A stretch of DNA of 64,000 nucleotides, taken from Leifsonia williamsii (GTDB lineage Bacteria > Actinomycetota > Actinomycetes > Actinomycetales > Microbacteriaceae). Shown in pieces: positions 29,494 to 38,448 of this stretch (within the stretch, counting starts at the first letter, position 1; each line of letters opens with the position of its first letter). The position numbers and the translations under genes were made by a program. The notes beneath the pieces are model-generated. The model was not told the DNA's origin, ran no database searches, and was given only the letters and a program-made list of their open reading frames with translations. The stretch is taken from the NCBI RefSeq assembly GCF_030433685.1, contig NZ_JAROCF010000001.1, forward strand, positions 3,162,001-3,226,000, written 5' to 3'.

Positions 29494-30444
29494 ATGGCAG
29501 AACGACGCAGTGCCCGGCAGTGGATCGCGACCCAGTTCGGCGGTCCGGAGACGTGGGAGTTCGCAGAGCGGGAGGTGCCGGAGCCCGGCCCCGGCGAGGT
29601 CACCATCGAGGTGCGGGCCGCCGGCGTGAATCCCGCCGACTACAAGCACGTCGCGTCGCCGCGGCCCGGCACCGAGTTCCCCGTCCCGATCGGCTACGAG
29701 CTGGCCGGCGTGGTGACCGCGATCGGGCCGGGCACCGAACTGGCGTCGGGAGGCGGCGCCGTCGGGGACGAGGTCGTGGCGTTCCGCATCCAGGGCGGCT
29801 ATGCGACCGAGCTGACCGTGCCCGCGAAGGACGTCTTCGCCAAGCCGCCGCGCCTGGCCGAGGAGGAGGCCGCCAACCTCCTGCTCGCCGGCTCCACCGC
29901 CGCCCAGATGCTGCACGTGACCGACGTGCGCGACGGCGAGACCATCCTCGTGCACGGCGCCTCGGGCGCGGTCGGCGTCAGCATCCTCCAGCAGGCGGCG
30001 GAGCTCGGCGCGCGGGTGATCGGCACCGCGAGCGAGGCCGGCTTCGCCCGGGTCCGGCGCTTCGGCGGCCTGCCGGTCGAATACGGCCCCGGGCTCGCCG
30101 AACGCGTGCGGGAGGCCGCCCAGGGCCCCATCGCCGCCGCGCTCGACACCGTCGGCACCGACGAGGCGGTCGACGTCTCGCTGGAGCTGGTGCCCGACCG
30201 CCTCCGCATCGTCACCATCGTCGCCGCGCAGCGCGCCGAGAAGGAAGGGTTCCACGCCGTCTTCGGCGCGCAGCCCGAGAGCCAGCGCTACCGCGACTCG
30301 GTGCGCGCGCGGCTGCTCGAGCTGGCCGGCTCCGGGAGGCTGCAGGTGCCCATCGCCCGCACGTACCCGCTGGCCGAGGCGCCGGAGGCGTTGCGCTTCC
30401 TCGCCGAGGGACACCCGGGCGGCAAGATCGCACTGCTGCCGTAG
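29494..30444 (+). CDS. NADP-dependent MDR-family oxidoreductase (quinone oxidoreductase-like)
   Basis: A 316-residue medium-chain dehydrogenase/reductase of the zinc-free quinone oxidoreductase branch. An N-terminal GroES-like domain includes AAGVNPADYKHV (about 44-55). The Rossmann domain carries VHGASGAVGVSILQQA (about 152-167). Zinc-ligand cysteines are missing, as expected for this branch. It probably reduces quinones or enals with NADPH in the cytoplasm. No regulator or partner gene is next to it. Confidence 0.9.
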   Translation: MAERRSARQWIATQFGGPETWEFAEREVPEPGPGEVTIEVRAAGVNPADYKHVASPRPGTEFPVPIGYELAGVVTAIGPGTELASGGGAVGDEVVAFRIQGGYATELTVPAKDVFAKPPRLAEEEAANLLLAGSTAAQMLHVTDVRDGETILVHGASGAVGVSILQQAAELGARVIGTASEAGFARVRRFGGLPVEYGPGLAERVREAAQGPIAAALDTVGTDEAVDVSLELVPDRLRIVTIVAAQRAEKEGFHAVFGAQPESQRYRDSVRARLLELAGSGRLQVPIARTYPLAEAPEALRFLAEGHPGGKIALLP

Positions 30445-30515
30445 GGCGTCCGGCCGGGCAGCGCACTCTCCCCCGCGCTCGCCGCCCGGGGCGGCGCGCG
30501 CCCTGCGCGCGACGG

Positions 30516-30761
30516 CTACGACACCTGCAGCTGCGTGGTCGCGGGCGACGGGCACACGAGGAACGCGTGACCCTCGTCACGCTGCGTCGTGTGATCCGCC
30601 AGTCCGCGGCCGCAGAGCGGGCACGCGGCCGTCTGCGTCTTCGGGGACTCCTGCTCGTACGGGCCGAGCGGGGGTGGACCGAAGACCGGCAGCAGCTTGG
30701 CGTCCAGCCACTCCGCCGCCCGCCCGGCGCGCGCGCCGAGCCGACCCTCCACCTTCACCAT
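30516..30761 (-). CDS. Small hypothetical protein with one CxxC knuckle
   Basis: Predicted 81-residue protein of unknown function. It contains CPLCGRG and a later Cys in FLVCPSP, enough for a partial zinc-ribbon-like site. The start chosen is ATG 30761 because TACCAT lies 6 bases before it (30773-30768 on the minus strand), the leaderless pattern common in this window. Read further upstream, the frame overlaps the next gene. It follows two small paralogues on the same strand. Confidence 0.5.
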   Translation of the reverse strand: MVKVEGRLGARAGRAAEWLDAKLLPVFGPPPLGPYEQESPKTQTAACPLCGRGLADHTTQRDEGHAFLVCPSPATTQLQVS

Positions 30762-30787
30762 GACTCCATGGTAGATCGGCAGGGGCG

Positions 30788-31111
30788 CTAACGGTCGGCG
30801 AAGTTGCCGCTCTCCGCCTCCTCCTCGCGCATGATGAACATGCCGCCGGTGCGCTGGCTGGAGTGCAGCAGCGCCTCCATCCACCGGTCGTTCAGCTTGG
30901 GCGGCCGGCTGCCGCTGAACACGAACGCCATGGACACCTCGCGGCTGATCCAGAGACTCATCCGGCCGCCGCCCTGCTCAGGCGGGATCTGCCAGTTGAG
31001 CAGGAAGCTCTCATGCCGCCGCAGCTTCGTGACGATCGCGATCTTCACGTGCGAGAGCGTGCGGTCGTCGAACTCGTACTCCTGCGAAGCGCCGTAGATC
31101 AGCCGTCCCAT
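30788..31111 (-). CDS. Small actinobacterial protein, DUF7882-like, paralogue 1
   Basis: A 107-residue soluble protein of unknown function. It shares the frame MG-LIYxxxxxFDDRxLxHxxxxIxTKLRRxExFLLxW with the gene directly upstream, so the two are tandem paralogues. I believe this matches the short family DUF7882, often mislabelled as ATP-dependent DNA ligase; it has no ligase motif. Start ATG 31111 is 3 bases after the upstream stop, so they are co-transcribed. Confidence 0.78.
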   Translation of the reverse strand: MGRLIYGASQEYEFDDRTLSHVKIAIVTKLRRHESFLLNWQIPPEQGGGRMSLWISREVSMAFVFSGSRPPKLNDRWMEALLHSSQRTGGMFIMREEEAESGNFADR

Positions 31112-31114
31112 GCG

Positions 31115-31480
31115 TCACGCCTCCCTCTTGCGCGTGCGCGCAGTGCGGTACGTCCCCTCCGGGATCTCCTCCCGGATCTCGGCGCGGATGTTGTCGTCGA
31201 GCATGAGGCCGCTGTTGCTGTTGGCCTTCTCCGTCAGGATGCCGAGCCACTCCCGGTTGAGTTCGGGGAGGCGGGGATGCGCGAACACGAACTGGATGCT
31301 GATCGACGGGTCGAGCCACACCGAGCGCAGCGTGCCCTCCTCGCTGCTGGTGCGATCGGTCCAGATCAGGAGGAAGCCCTCCCGTCGGCGCAGCTTGGTC
31401 GCGATCACGGCCTGCAGGTGGGCCAGCACACGGTCGTCGAAGGTGAATCCGTCCGCGCCGTCGTAGATCAGGGTTCCCAT
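31115..31480 (-). CDS. Small actinobacterial protein, DUF7882-like, paralogue 2
   Basis: A 121-residue relative of the next gene (30788-31111), with the same opening (MGTLIYDGAD, then FDDRVLAHLQ and TKLRRREGFLLIW) but a different, basic C-terminal tail (ARTRKREA). The start chosen is ATG 31480, with GGAGAGGA ahead of it; a longer frame begins at 31528. Function unknown. The TKLRRxE patch conserved in both suggests a nucleic-acid or phosphate contact, but this is only a guess. Confidence 0.78.
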   Translation of the reverse strand: MGTLIYDGADGFTFDDRVLAHLQAVIATKLRRREGFLLIWTDRTSSEEGTLRSVWLDPSISIQFVFAHPRLPELNREWLGILTEKANSNSGLMLDDNIRAEIREEIPEGTYRTARTRKREA

Positions 31481-31560
31481 CGAGTCCTCTCCGAGACCGA
31501 GTTTCCCGATCGGACCGCGCGTCGTCAAGTCAGCGTGTGCGCGCGGCGTAAAGTCCGGCC

Positions 31561-31806
31561 ATGGACGCTCTCACGCGAACCATCAAGGCGGCCCTTCTCT
31601 ACGAGGACGGCGTCACCCTGGACAGCGTCGTGGTCGTGCCCCTGATCGGAGGCTGTCCGCCGGGTGAGATCCGCGTCGCCACCACGTTCGCCGGCGCCCT
31701 CGCCTACGACGTGTACGAGCTCGCGGACGACGAGGAGTACTCGGCGATGCCGGCGTACCCGTACCGTTCCACCATCCCCGTGACGACCGCGGACCTCGAC
31801 GACTGA
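31561..31806 (+). CDS. Small hypothetical protein
   Basis: An 81-residue acidic protein (C-terminus TTADLDD) without recognised domain or membrane segment. TAAAGT (31549-31554) lies 6 bases before the ATG, indicating a leaderless transcript divergent from the DUF7882-like pair. Codon usage is like that of its neighbours, with GC-rich third positions, which supports a real gene. Confidence 0.6.
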   Translation: MDALTRTIKAALLYEDGVTLDSVVVVPLIGGCPPGEIRVATTFAGALAYDVYELADDEEYSAMPAYPYRSTIPVTTADLDD

Positions 31807-31825
31807 GCGCGGTTAGGCTGGCCGG

Positions 31826-33238
31826 GTGACTCCGCCGGCCGACCGCTCCCGCCCGGTGTCCGCGGCCGTCGCGGCCCTCAGCCTCGGCACGCTGCTCAAC
31901 CCGCTCAACTCGTCGATGATCGCGGTCGCGCTCGTGCCGCTGCAACGCGACTTCGACGTCGACGTGACGACGGTCACCTGGGTGGTGACCGCCTTCTACC
32001 TCGCATCGGCGGCCGGCCAGCCGCTCATGGGCCGGCTGGCCGACCGGTTCGGCCCGCGCCGACTGTTCCTGTTCGGGATGCTGGTCGTGGCGCTCGCGTG
32101 CGCGCTGACGCCGTTCGCCACCTCGTTCGCCGCGGTGTGCCTCGGCCGGGTCGCACTCGCCATCGGGACTGCGCCCGCGTTCCCGTCGGCCATCGCCATG
32201 CTCCGCTCCCTCTCCTCGGCGAGCCAGGTCGGCACCCCGCGCCTGCTCGGCCGCATCCAGATCGCGAACACCGCCGGCGCCGCGGTCGGCCCGGTGCTGG
32301 GCGGAGCGCTCGTCACCTTCCTCGGCTGGCAGGCGATCTTCTGGGTCAACGTCCCGCTCGCCGCGTTGGCCTTCGCCGGCGTGTGGATCGCCGCCCCGCG
32401 CGACGCCGAGCGCGAGCGGACCCCGCTCTCCCGCACCCTGATCGAGTCGGACATCCCCGGCATCCTGCTGTTCATCGCCACCCTGACGTCGCTGCTGGTG
32501 TTCCTGCTCGACCTGCACCCGCAGCCGCTGTGGTGGCTGCTGCCGGTCGCGGTCCTCGCGGGCGCCGGGTTCGTGTGGCGCGAGCTGCGCACGCGGACGC
32601 CGTTCCTCGACCTGCGCCTCCTGGCCGCGAACCGGCGGCTGATGACGATCTACCTGTGCTTCGCGATCTTCAACATCGTCTACTACTCGGCGTTCTTCGG
32701 CCTGCCGCAGTACCTGCAGTCGCACGGAGGCTACTCGGCGGGGATAGCGGGCCTCCTGATGTTCCCGCTGGCCGCGGTCACGACCGTCGTGACGCCCTTC
32801 GCCGCCCGGATGATCGAACGCGTCGGCCTCCGCCCCACCCTGCTCGGCGGCGCGGGCGCCCTGATCGCCGGAGCCGCGCTGCTCGCGGTGGGCGCCGCCT
32901 CCACCGCGTCGTGGGTGGTGCTTCTATTGACGGCGGCGCTCGGCGTGCCGTACGCGGTCGTCAGCATCGCGATGAACCAGGCCCTGTACGCCTCGGCCCG
33001 CCCCGAGGACAGCGGCGTCGCCGCGGGCATCTTCCAGACCTCCCGCTACGTCGGCGCGATCATCGCCACGACCCTCCTGGGCCTGCTGTTCAGCGCCGGC
33101 ACCACCCCGGGAAGCTGGCTCACCGCGGTCTCGGTCGCGTCGGCGCTGGCGGTCGTGCACCTCGTGCTGCTGGTGTTCTCGCGTCCGCGGTCGGGTGGCC
33201 GGAGGGATGGTGGGGGCGCGGAGGCTGCGGCAGGGTGA
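31826..33238 (+). CDS. MFS transporter, DHA2-like family
   Basis: A 470-residue membrane protein with about 14 hydrophobic segments, a probable proton-coupled exporter. The helix 2-3 loop motif GRLADRFGPRRLF (about 69-81) is the MFS signature. GTG 31826 has TAGGCT (31814-31819) 6 bases in front, again a leaderless pattern. The C-terminal tail is short and Arg/Gly-rich. Substrate unknown; no regulator adjoins it. Confidence 0.9.
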   Translation: MTPPADRSRPVSAAVAALSLGTLLNPLNSSMIAVALVPLQRDFDVDVTTVTWVVTAFYLASAAGQPLMGRLADRFGPRRLFLFGMLVVALACALTPFATSFAAVCLGRVALAIGTAPAFPSAIAMLRSLSSASQVGTPRLLGRIQIANTAGAAVGPVLGGALVTFLGWQAIFWVNVPLAALAFAGVWIAAPRDAERERTPLSRTLIESDIPGILLFIATLTSLLVFLLDLHPQPLWWLLPVAVLAGAGFVWRELRTRTPFLDLRLLAANRRLMTIYLCFAIFNIVYYSAFFGLPQYLQSHGGYSAGIAGLLMFPLAAVTTVVTPFAARMIERVGLRPTLLGGAGALIAGAALLAVGAASTASWVVLLLTAALGVPYAVVSIAMNQALYASARPEDSGVAAGIFQTSRYVGAIIATTLLGLLFSAGTTPGSWLTAVSVASALAVVHLVLLVFSRPRSGGRRDGGGAEAAAG

Positions 33239-33328
33239 CGGCGGCGCGGCAGCGCGAAGCATCTGGCGGGCGCACTCAGAACGCGTCCCGACGGCCGCAC
33301 CTCGCGACATCGCCGTAAGCGCTCGGCC

Positions 33329-33398
33329 GCCTCACGCCACGGCGCGCTCACACCACACCGGCTCACGCCACGCCGGCTCACGCCACGGCGGCTCGCGT
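33329..33398. repeat. 15-base tandem repeat, about four copies
   Basis: Units of the form GGCTCACGCCACGGC run at 33329-33343, 33344-33359 (degenerate), 33360-33374 and 33375-33389, with a partial fifth. The array runs into the 3' end of the small minus-strand frame at 33378-33560. No function is evident. Confidence 0.7.
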
Positions 33399-33560
33399 CC
33401 CCGACGCCGCGTCGCGCCCCTGGGCGTTGCGCGCACAGCCCGGATTCACGCACACCCACACGCTCGCCACGACCCAGCTGCCGCCGAGCGAGGGCACCAG
33501 CCTCCGCTGCGCCGCCAGTCGTCCGCCGCATCCTGCACATCGACCCGTGTCCGCCGCCAT
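33378..33560 (-). CDS. Small zinc-ribbon-like hypothetical protein
   Basis: Predicted 60-residue protein with two cysteine pairs, CAGCGG near the start and CVNPGC in the second half, as in a treble-clef or zinc-ribbon knuckle. ATG 33560 is preceded by GAGGTG 6 bases upstream. Its 3' end is made of the tandem repeat and the C-terminus has low complexity. The cysteine spacing is the main reason to believe in it; it may be an unrelated open frame. Confidence 0.4.
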   Translation of the reverse strand: MAADTGRCAGCGGRLAAQRRLVPSLGGSWVVASVWVCVNPGCARNAQGRDAASGTRAAVA

Positions 33561-33667
33561 CGCGATCACCTCGTCCCCATCGCACCCTCCTCCATGCTCC
33601 GCCCGGCGGGGAGGCTACGCAAGGTCCGCTGGTGCCACGCGCCCGGCGCCGCCCTACAATCCGTCGC

Positions 33668-34357
33668 ATGGCGCTGTGGCCGGACCCCGAGCACCTCCTG
33701 GTGCAGCTCGGACTGCTGCTGCTGGCGTTCATCCTCACCGGGCTCATCGGCATCGAGCGCGAGCGCCGACTGAAGAGCGCCGGCCTGCGCACCCACATCC
33801 TCGTCGGGCTGGGCGCCGCACTGTTCACGCTGGTCTCGGCCTACGGTTTCACCGCGCTCGGCCTCGGCCCGACGGACCCCTCGCGCATCGCCGCGCAGGT
33901 CGTCACCGGAATCGGCTTCGTGGGCGCCGGCGTCATCTTCGTGAACCGCGGCAACGTCGTCGGCCTCACGACGGCCGCGTCGATCTGGGTCACGGCGGCC
34001 GTCGGGATGGCGTGCGGCGCAGGCCTGCCGGTCCTCGCCGTCGCCGGCACGGTCCTCCACCTCCTCGCCGTCGGCTCGCTGCCGATGGCCGAGCGGATGC
34101 TGCGCCGCACCACCGGCGTCACGCTCACCGTGCGCGTCCTCCGCGGGGGCACGGCCGTGCGCGACGTGCTGGACCGCTGCGCCGCGAGCAGCACCAAGAC
34201 CCGGATCGACGAGCTGCGGGAGGCGCCCGACGGCGCAGCCCTCGAGTTCTCCATCCGCGTCCGCGGACGAAGACCCGAGGCGAACCGCCTGGTGGCCGAC
34301 CTCGCCGAGATCGTCGGGGTGACCGGGATCACGGCGTTGGACGATCGGGCGGTGTGA
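33668..34357 (+). CDS. MgtC/SapB-family membrane protein
   Basis: A 229-residue protein. Four or five membrane helices fill the first 145 residues and include the family signature [19 protein letters not shown] and the later [10 protein letters not shown] soluble ACT-like C-terminal domain follows (about 150-229). MgtC relatives are linked to magnesium limitation and modulation of ATP synthase; the role here is unproved. ATG 33668 has TACAAT (33655-33660) 7 bases in front, a near-consensus leaderless -10. Confidence 0.9.
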   Translation: MALWPDPEHLLVQLGLLLLAFILTGLIGIERERRLKSAGLRTHILVGLGAALFTLVSAYGFTALGLGPTDPSRIAAQVVTGIGFVGAGVIFVNRGNVVGLTTAASIWVTAAVGMACGAGLPVLAVAGTVLHLLAVGSLPMAERMLRRTTGVTLTVRVLRGGTAVRDVLDRCAASSTKTRIDELREAPDGAALEFSIRVRGRRPEANRLVADLAEIVGVTGITALDDRAV

Positions 34358-34400
34358 GAGGCGCGGGGCCCCTCGCCCGCGCCCGCGCCCGCGGACGCAG

Positions 34401-34430
34401 CGAAGCCGGCGGGCCCGACCGCCGGCTTCG
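34401..34430. terminator. Bidirectional terminator hairpin
   Basis: A perfect 12-bp stem CGAAGCCGGCGG with a 6-base loop, 43 bases after the MgtC-like stop and 18 bases after the end of the convergent small gene, so it can serve both. Confidence 0.75.
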
Positions 34431-34448
34431 ACCGTGTGTGCGCCGCTC

Positions 34449-34685
34449 TCAGGGCTCGGTGCGCTCGTGCTCGGCGCGCGGGTAGTTGCCGTTGCGCAGG
34501 TGCACGCTGCGGACGATCGGCGGGATGCCGTCGTGCTGCGTGCCGACGTACGCTCCCACCACCTCCGGCCGCGGTCCGGCCTGCTCCGCGCGGCGCGTGT
34601 ACTGACCGTGCACCGCCCGTTCGCCGGCGACCGCTGGCGCGGTCAGGGTGTAACGCCCCTCCACGAGATCGCGTGCTTCGACCAT
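34449..34685 (-). CDS. Small hypothetical protein
   Basis: A 78-residue hydrophilic protein (MVEARDLVEGRYTL...) of unknown function, without recognised motifs. The start chosen is the ATG at 34685, 8 bases after AGGAGG; an ATG two codons earlier would be too close to that site. It is convergent with the MgtC-like gene and divergent from the hydrolase gene. Confidence 0.6.
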   Translation of the reverse strand: MVEARDLVEGRYTLTAPAVAGERAVHGQYTRRAEQAGPRPEVVGAYVGTQHDGIPPIVRSVHLRNGNYPRAEHERTEP

Positions 34686-34871
34686 GACCATCGCCTCCTT
34701 CTTCTCATTCGGTAGCGCCATTGTCGGTCGCCGCAGCCCGAAGGCAAGGGTGCGGCCGACGCTCGAAGCGACCTCCCACACTGTTCACACAATCGGGTGT
34801 TGTTCGGACGCTCCGCTTTGCTCACGCACTCGGCTTCGTGCCCGTGGGCGCCCACCCGGTACGTTCGTTGC

Positions 34872-35522
34872 GTGGATGTCGACGTTCCCACCTCCCTCGG
34901 CCCCGGTCGCCTCGTCGTGGCGCCCGCCGAACGGCCCCGCGCGGCGCTCTGGCTCGGGCACGGAGCGGGCGGGGGCATCGGCGCGGTCGACCTGGCGGCG
35001 CTCGCGGACCGGCTCCCGGAGCACGGCGTCACGGTGCTCCGGTACGAGCAGCCGTGGCGGGTCGCCGGACGCCGCGTCGCCCCGCGGCCGCAACAGCTCG
35101 ACGTGGCATGGTTGGAGACCGCTCCCGCTGTCCGCGACCTCGTCGGCGGGCTTCCCCTCATCGTCGGCGGCCGCAGCGCCGGGGCCCGGGTCGCCTGCCG
35201 CACCGCGACCGAGCTCGGCGCGGCCGGGGTGGTCTGCCTCGCCTTCCCCCTCCACCCGCCGGGACACCCGGAGCGGTCGCGCTTGGAGGAGCTGCTCGCC
35301 CCCTCTGTGCCCGTGCTCGTCCTGCAGGGCGACCGCGACACGTTCGGCACCGCTGAGCATGTCCGGGCGGAGACCGCGGATGCCGCGAATGTGCGTGTGG
35401 TCCCCGTGCCCGGTGCCGACCACGGCATGAAAGTGCTTGCCTCGTCACCGCTGCGCCCGGCCGAGGTGGCCCGGCTCGTCGTGGACGAGGTCGCGGCGTT
35501 CGTGGCGGCGGTGAGCCGGTAG
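34872..35522 (+). CDS. Alpha/beta hydrolase, KANL3/Tex30-like
   Basis: A 216-residue alpha/beta hydrolase fold protein. The nucleophile elbow is GGRSAGARVA, the acid is in LQGDRDTFG and the catalytic histidine in PGADHGMK, in the correct order. The oxyanion region LGHGAGGG is near residues 29-36. The start chosen is GTG 34872, with TACGTT (34860-34865) 6 bases before it; an upstream ATG at 34797 is less likely. Substrate unknown; a small cytoplasmic esterase-type activity is expected. Confidence 0.87.
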   Translation: MDVDVPTSLGPGRLVVAPAERPRAALWLGHGAGGGIGAVDLAALADRLPEHGVTVLRYEQPWRVAGRRVAPRPQQLDVAWLETAPAVRDLVGGLPLIVGGRSAGARVACRTATELGAAGVVCLAFPLHPPGHPERSRLEELLAPSVPVLVLQGDRDTFGTAEHVRAETADAANVRVVPVPGADHGMKVLASSPLRPAEVARLVVDEVAAFVAAVSR

Positions 35523-35624
35523 GGTCTCGTCGAACGCGATTAAGCAGCGGATGCCGCCTCGGCGTGACGGACGACCGCACGTGGTCGGCCCGCCCGCAAC
35601 GCCAATTGCGCCCGGACCGCGCCG

Positions 35625-36689
35625 TCAGCGGTGGGTCGCGACCCCCGCGACCAGTTCGGCCATGACCTCGGCCGCCGTGGCTCCCCGGGCCAGCGCAGCG
35701 CCCTGACCCATCCACAGTGAGAGGAGGTCGGGCCGGTCCGCTGCGGCGGCCGCGCGCCGGAAGGCGCCGGTCAGGACGTTCTGCAGAGGGAAGGGCGCGA
35801 TCGCGTCGCTCTCCTCCACGACGCGCACCGCGTGATTCGGAAGCCCGCGAGCGAAGCGTCCGCTCATGGCACGGGTGAGCACCGTCTCGTGGGCGTCGGA
35901 GGAGCGAATGCTGTCGCGATGAGAGTGGGGCGCCGCCGACTCCTCGGTGGCGAGGAACGCGGTCCCGACCTGAACGGCCTCGGCGCCGAGCGCAAGAGCC
36001 GCAGCCACACCGCGTCGATCGGCGATGCCACCGGCGGCGATGACGGGGACGTCGACGGCGTCCACCACCTGCGGGATCAGAGCCAGGCCCCCGACGAGGC
36101 TCTTCTCGGCCGGCAGCAGGAACGAGGGTCGGTGCCCGGCCGCCTCGAAGCCCGAGGCGACGATCGCGTCGACCCCGCCCGCCTCCAGCGCCAGCGCCTC
36201 GGGCACGGTCGTCGCAGCACCGATCACGAGGATGCCGCGCTCATGCGCCGCGCTGACGATCTCCGTCGGCGGGACTCCGAAGACGAAACTGAGGGCGGCC
36301 GGCCGAGCGTCGAGTGCCGCCTCCACCTGCTCCTCGAAGGCGGGCAGCAGCCGCTCCGCGTAGGGCGGCGGCTCGGCTCCCGCCTCGGCATAGAGCGTGC
36401 GGAGCGCCTCAGCGGCGTCGTCGTAGGTCTGACGGTCGGTGGGCTCGCCGAGCGGCCGCTCCCCCGGCCCCACCCACGGAAGCCACAGGTTCAGCGCGAT
36501 CGGGCCGGACGTCCGGCGTCGCAGCTCGTCAGCCGTCTCCCGGATGCGGTCGGCGCTATAGCCGTACAGCCCGAACGAGCCGAGTCCGCCGGCCTCGGCG
36601 ACCGCCGCCGTCAGGTTCACCGATGAGAGTCCACCGAACGGACCGAGCACGATGGGATGCCGGAGACCGAGCCGTTGCTGCAGCGACAC
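35625..36689 (-). CDS. Nitronate monooxygenase (2-nitropropane dioxygenase family)
   Basis: A 354-residue FMN-dependent TIM-barrel enzyme of the NMO/FabK-like family. It opens with RHPIVLGPFGGLSS and carries the FMN-phosphate region IAAGGIADRRGVAAAL (about 210-225), followed by LGAEAVQVGTAFLATEES. It probably oxidises alkyl nitronates to carbonyls, a detoxification role. The start chosen is GTG 36689, 5 bases after AGGAG. It lies 38 bases downstream of the rmuC stop on the same strand. Confidence 0.9.
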   Translation of the reverse strand: MSLQQRLGLRHPIVLGPFGGLSSVNLTAAVAEAGGLGSFGLYGYSADRIRETADELRRRTSGPIALNLWLPWVGPGERPLGEPTDRQTYDDAAEALRTLYAEAGAEPPPYAERLLPAFEEQVEAALDARPAALSFVFGVPPTEIVSAAHERGILVIGAATTVPEALALEAGGVDAIVASGFEAAGHRPSFLLPAEKSLVGGLALIPQVVDAVDVPVIAAGGIADRRGVAAALALGAEAVQVGTAFLATEESAAPHSHRDSIRSSDAHETVLTRAMSGRFARGLPNHAVRVVEESDAIAPFPLQNVLTGAFRRAAAAADRPDLLSLWMGQGAALARGATAAEVMAELVAGVATHR

Positions 36690-36727
36690 GCTCACTCCTT
36701 CGCACAACCGATCGACACTCTCCGACC

Positions 36728-38275
36728 CTACGCGCTCCGGAGGTCGTCAGCGGCGGAGCGGTCCGCGGTCTCGTGAGCCCGTGCCTGCTCCTCCAGCGCG
36801 AGCTTGTCGATCCCGTGCATGTCGCGTTCCTCGCCCTCACCCGCACCATCCCCGGAGTCAGCGGTCGACTCTTCCGAGACGGGCGCGACCGCGGCAGAGC
36901 TGACAGGCTCGCCGGCGGTGACCGCACTCGGGGAATCGAGCTCACTCACGAGCTCGAACGCGGTCAGCTCGCGCGGCGACTCCTCGATGCCCTCGATGAC
37001 GCCGATGACCTTCGACTCGTCGAGCGCGTTGAGCTTGCGTGCGGCGGGGAACACCTGCCGCTCGAGCGAGCCGACGAAGCCGTTGTAGTCCTTGATCGTC
37101 CGTTCCAGCGACCGGCCGAGCTTCTCGATGTGCCCGGCCGTTGTGGAGAGGCGGGTGTAGAGCGTGCGGCTGAGGTCGAACAACTGCTTCGCCTCCTGCG
37201 TCAGCACGTCCTGCTGCCAGCTGAACGCCACGGTCTTCAGCACCGACCACAGTGTGACCGGCGAGGCGAGCGCCACGCGCTTGCCGAAGGCGAACTCCAT
37301 GATCGACGGGTCCGCCTCCAGCGCCGACGACACCAGGGACTCACTCGGGATGAAGGCGATCACCAGCTCCGGCGACGACTCCAGCCCGGTCCAGTAGGCC
37401 TTGTTGCCCAGCGCGGTGATGTGGTCGCGGACCGCCTTCACGTGCTGCTTCAGGAGCGCGTCGCGCTGTGCCCGCTCGGAACCGGTCGCCGTGGCCGGGA
37501 TCTGGCTGGCCTCCAGGTAGGAGTTGAACGGAACCTTCGCGTCGAGGGCGATGCTCTTGCCGCCGGGGAGGTGCACGATCATGTCGGGGCGCCCGGAGCC
37601 GGATTCGGACTGGATGCTGGACTGCACCGAGAAGTCGACGCGCTCGATGAGCCCCGCCGCCTCCACGACGCTGCGCAGCTGGGTCTCGCCCCAGACGCCA
37701 CGCGTGCTGTTGGAGCGGAGGGCCGACGCCAGCGCCTCCGCGGTGCTGCGGAGGCGCTCCTCCGACTCCGCCGCCGTGCGCAGCTGCTGCGTCAGCTGGC
37801 CGTGCTGCTCGTGACGCTGCGTCTCGAGCTCGACGACCTTGCGCTGCATCTCGGTGAGCGTCTGGCGCACCGGCGCGAGCGCCTCCAGGACCTTGCTCTC
37901 CGCTCGCTCGCGGGCCGTGCGCTCCTGGGCCTCCGTGCGTTCGCGCTCGGCGCGCTCCTGCGCCTCCGCCCGCTGCCGCTCGAGCAGCTCGCGGTACTGC
38001 TCCTGGGCGCCGCGCAACTGCTCCTGCAGCGCGTCGACGCGCGTGTGCGCCGCGGCGAGATCGGTGCGGATCTCGGCCTGCACGGCGGCCTCCGCCGCCC
38101 GCACCTCCGCCAGCTCGGTCGCATGGCGCGCCTCGATGACGGCGGGGTCGACCTGCACCGCCGCGGTGTCTGCGGATGGGCGCCGGCGGAGCACGGAGGC
38201 GACGACCGTGCCCGCCGCGGCACCGCCGACGACGAGGCCGAGCACGAGTCCGAGGAGGAGGGCGAGGATGTCCAT
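36728..38275 (-). CDS. rmuC: DNA recombination protein RmuC homologue
   Basis: A 515-residue protein with the usual RmuC layout: an N-terminal membrane anchor (about 4-26), a long coiled coil rich in Glu, Arg and Gln (about 60-175) and the RmuC nuclease-like domain (about 180-420) with ALRSNSTRGVWGE and IALDAKVPFNSY. The C-terminus is an acidic tail. Family members limit genome rearrangements at short inverted repeats, but their enzymology is poorly known. It may share a transcript with the nitronate monooxygenase gene downstream. Confidence 0.92.
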   Translation of the reverse strand: MDILALLLGLVLGLVVGGAAAGTVVASVLRRRPSADTAAVQVDPAVIEARHATELAEVRAAEAAVQAEIRTDLAAAHTRVDALQEQLRGAQEQYRELLERQRAEAQERAERERTEAQERTARERAESKVLEALAPVRQTLTEMQRKVVELETQRHEQHGQLTQQLRTAAESEERLRSTAEALASALRSNSTRGVWGETQLRSVVEAAGLIERVDFSVQSSIQSESGSGRPDMIVHLPGGKSIALDAKVPFNSYLEASQIPATATGSERAQRDALLKQHVKAVRDHITALGNKAYWTGLESSPELVIAFIPSESLVSSALEADPSIMEFAFGKRVALASPVTLWSVLKTVAFSWQQDVLTQEAKQLFDLSRTLYTRLSTTAGHIEKLGRSLERTIKDYNGFVGSLERQVFPAARKLNALDESKVIGVIEGIEESPRELTAFELVSELDSPSAVTAGEPVSSAAVAPVSEESTADSGDGAGEGEERDMHGIDKLALEEQARAHETADRSAADDLRSA

Positions 38276-38374
38276 GGCCTCAGTGTGTCAGGGGCGTCCG
38301 ACACCGGACGCGCGCGACGCCGATCCGTGGAGAACCCGCGGACGCTCGGCGCCTGTGGATGGCGTGACCGGCTG

Positions 38375-38448
38375 CCGCGACCGGCTCAACCCGCGACCGG
38401 CTCAACCCGCGACCGACTCAGCCCGCCACGCGCTCAGGCCGCGACCGG
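38375..38448. repeat. 16-base tandem repeat across the exonuclease 3' end
   Basis: The unit CCGCGACCGGCTCAAC occurs exactly twice (38375-38390, 38391-38406), then with one or two changes (38407-38422), then more degenerate (38423-38438), then a 10-base partial copy. The array straddles the stop codon of the exonuclease gene and fills part of the 157-base gap to rmuC. Confidence 0.75.
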
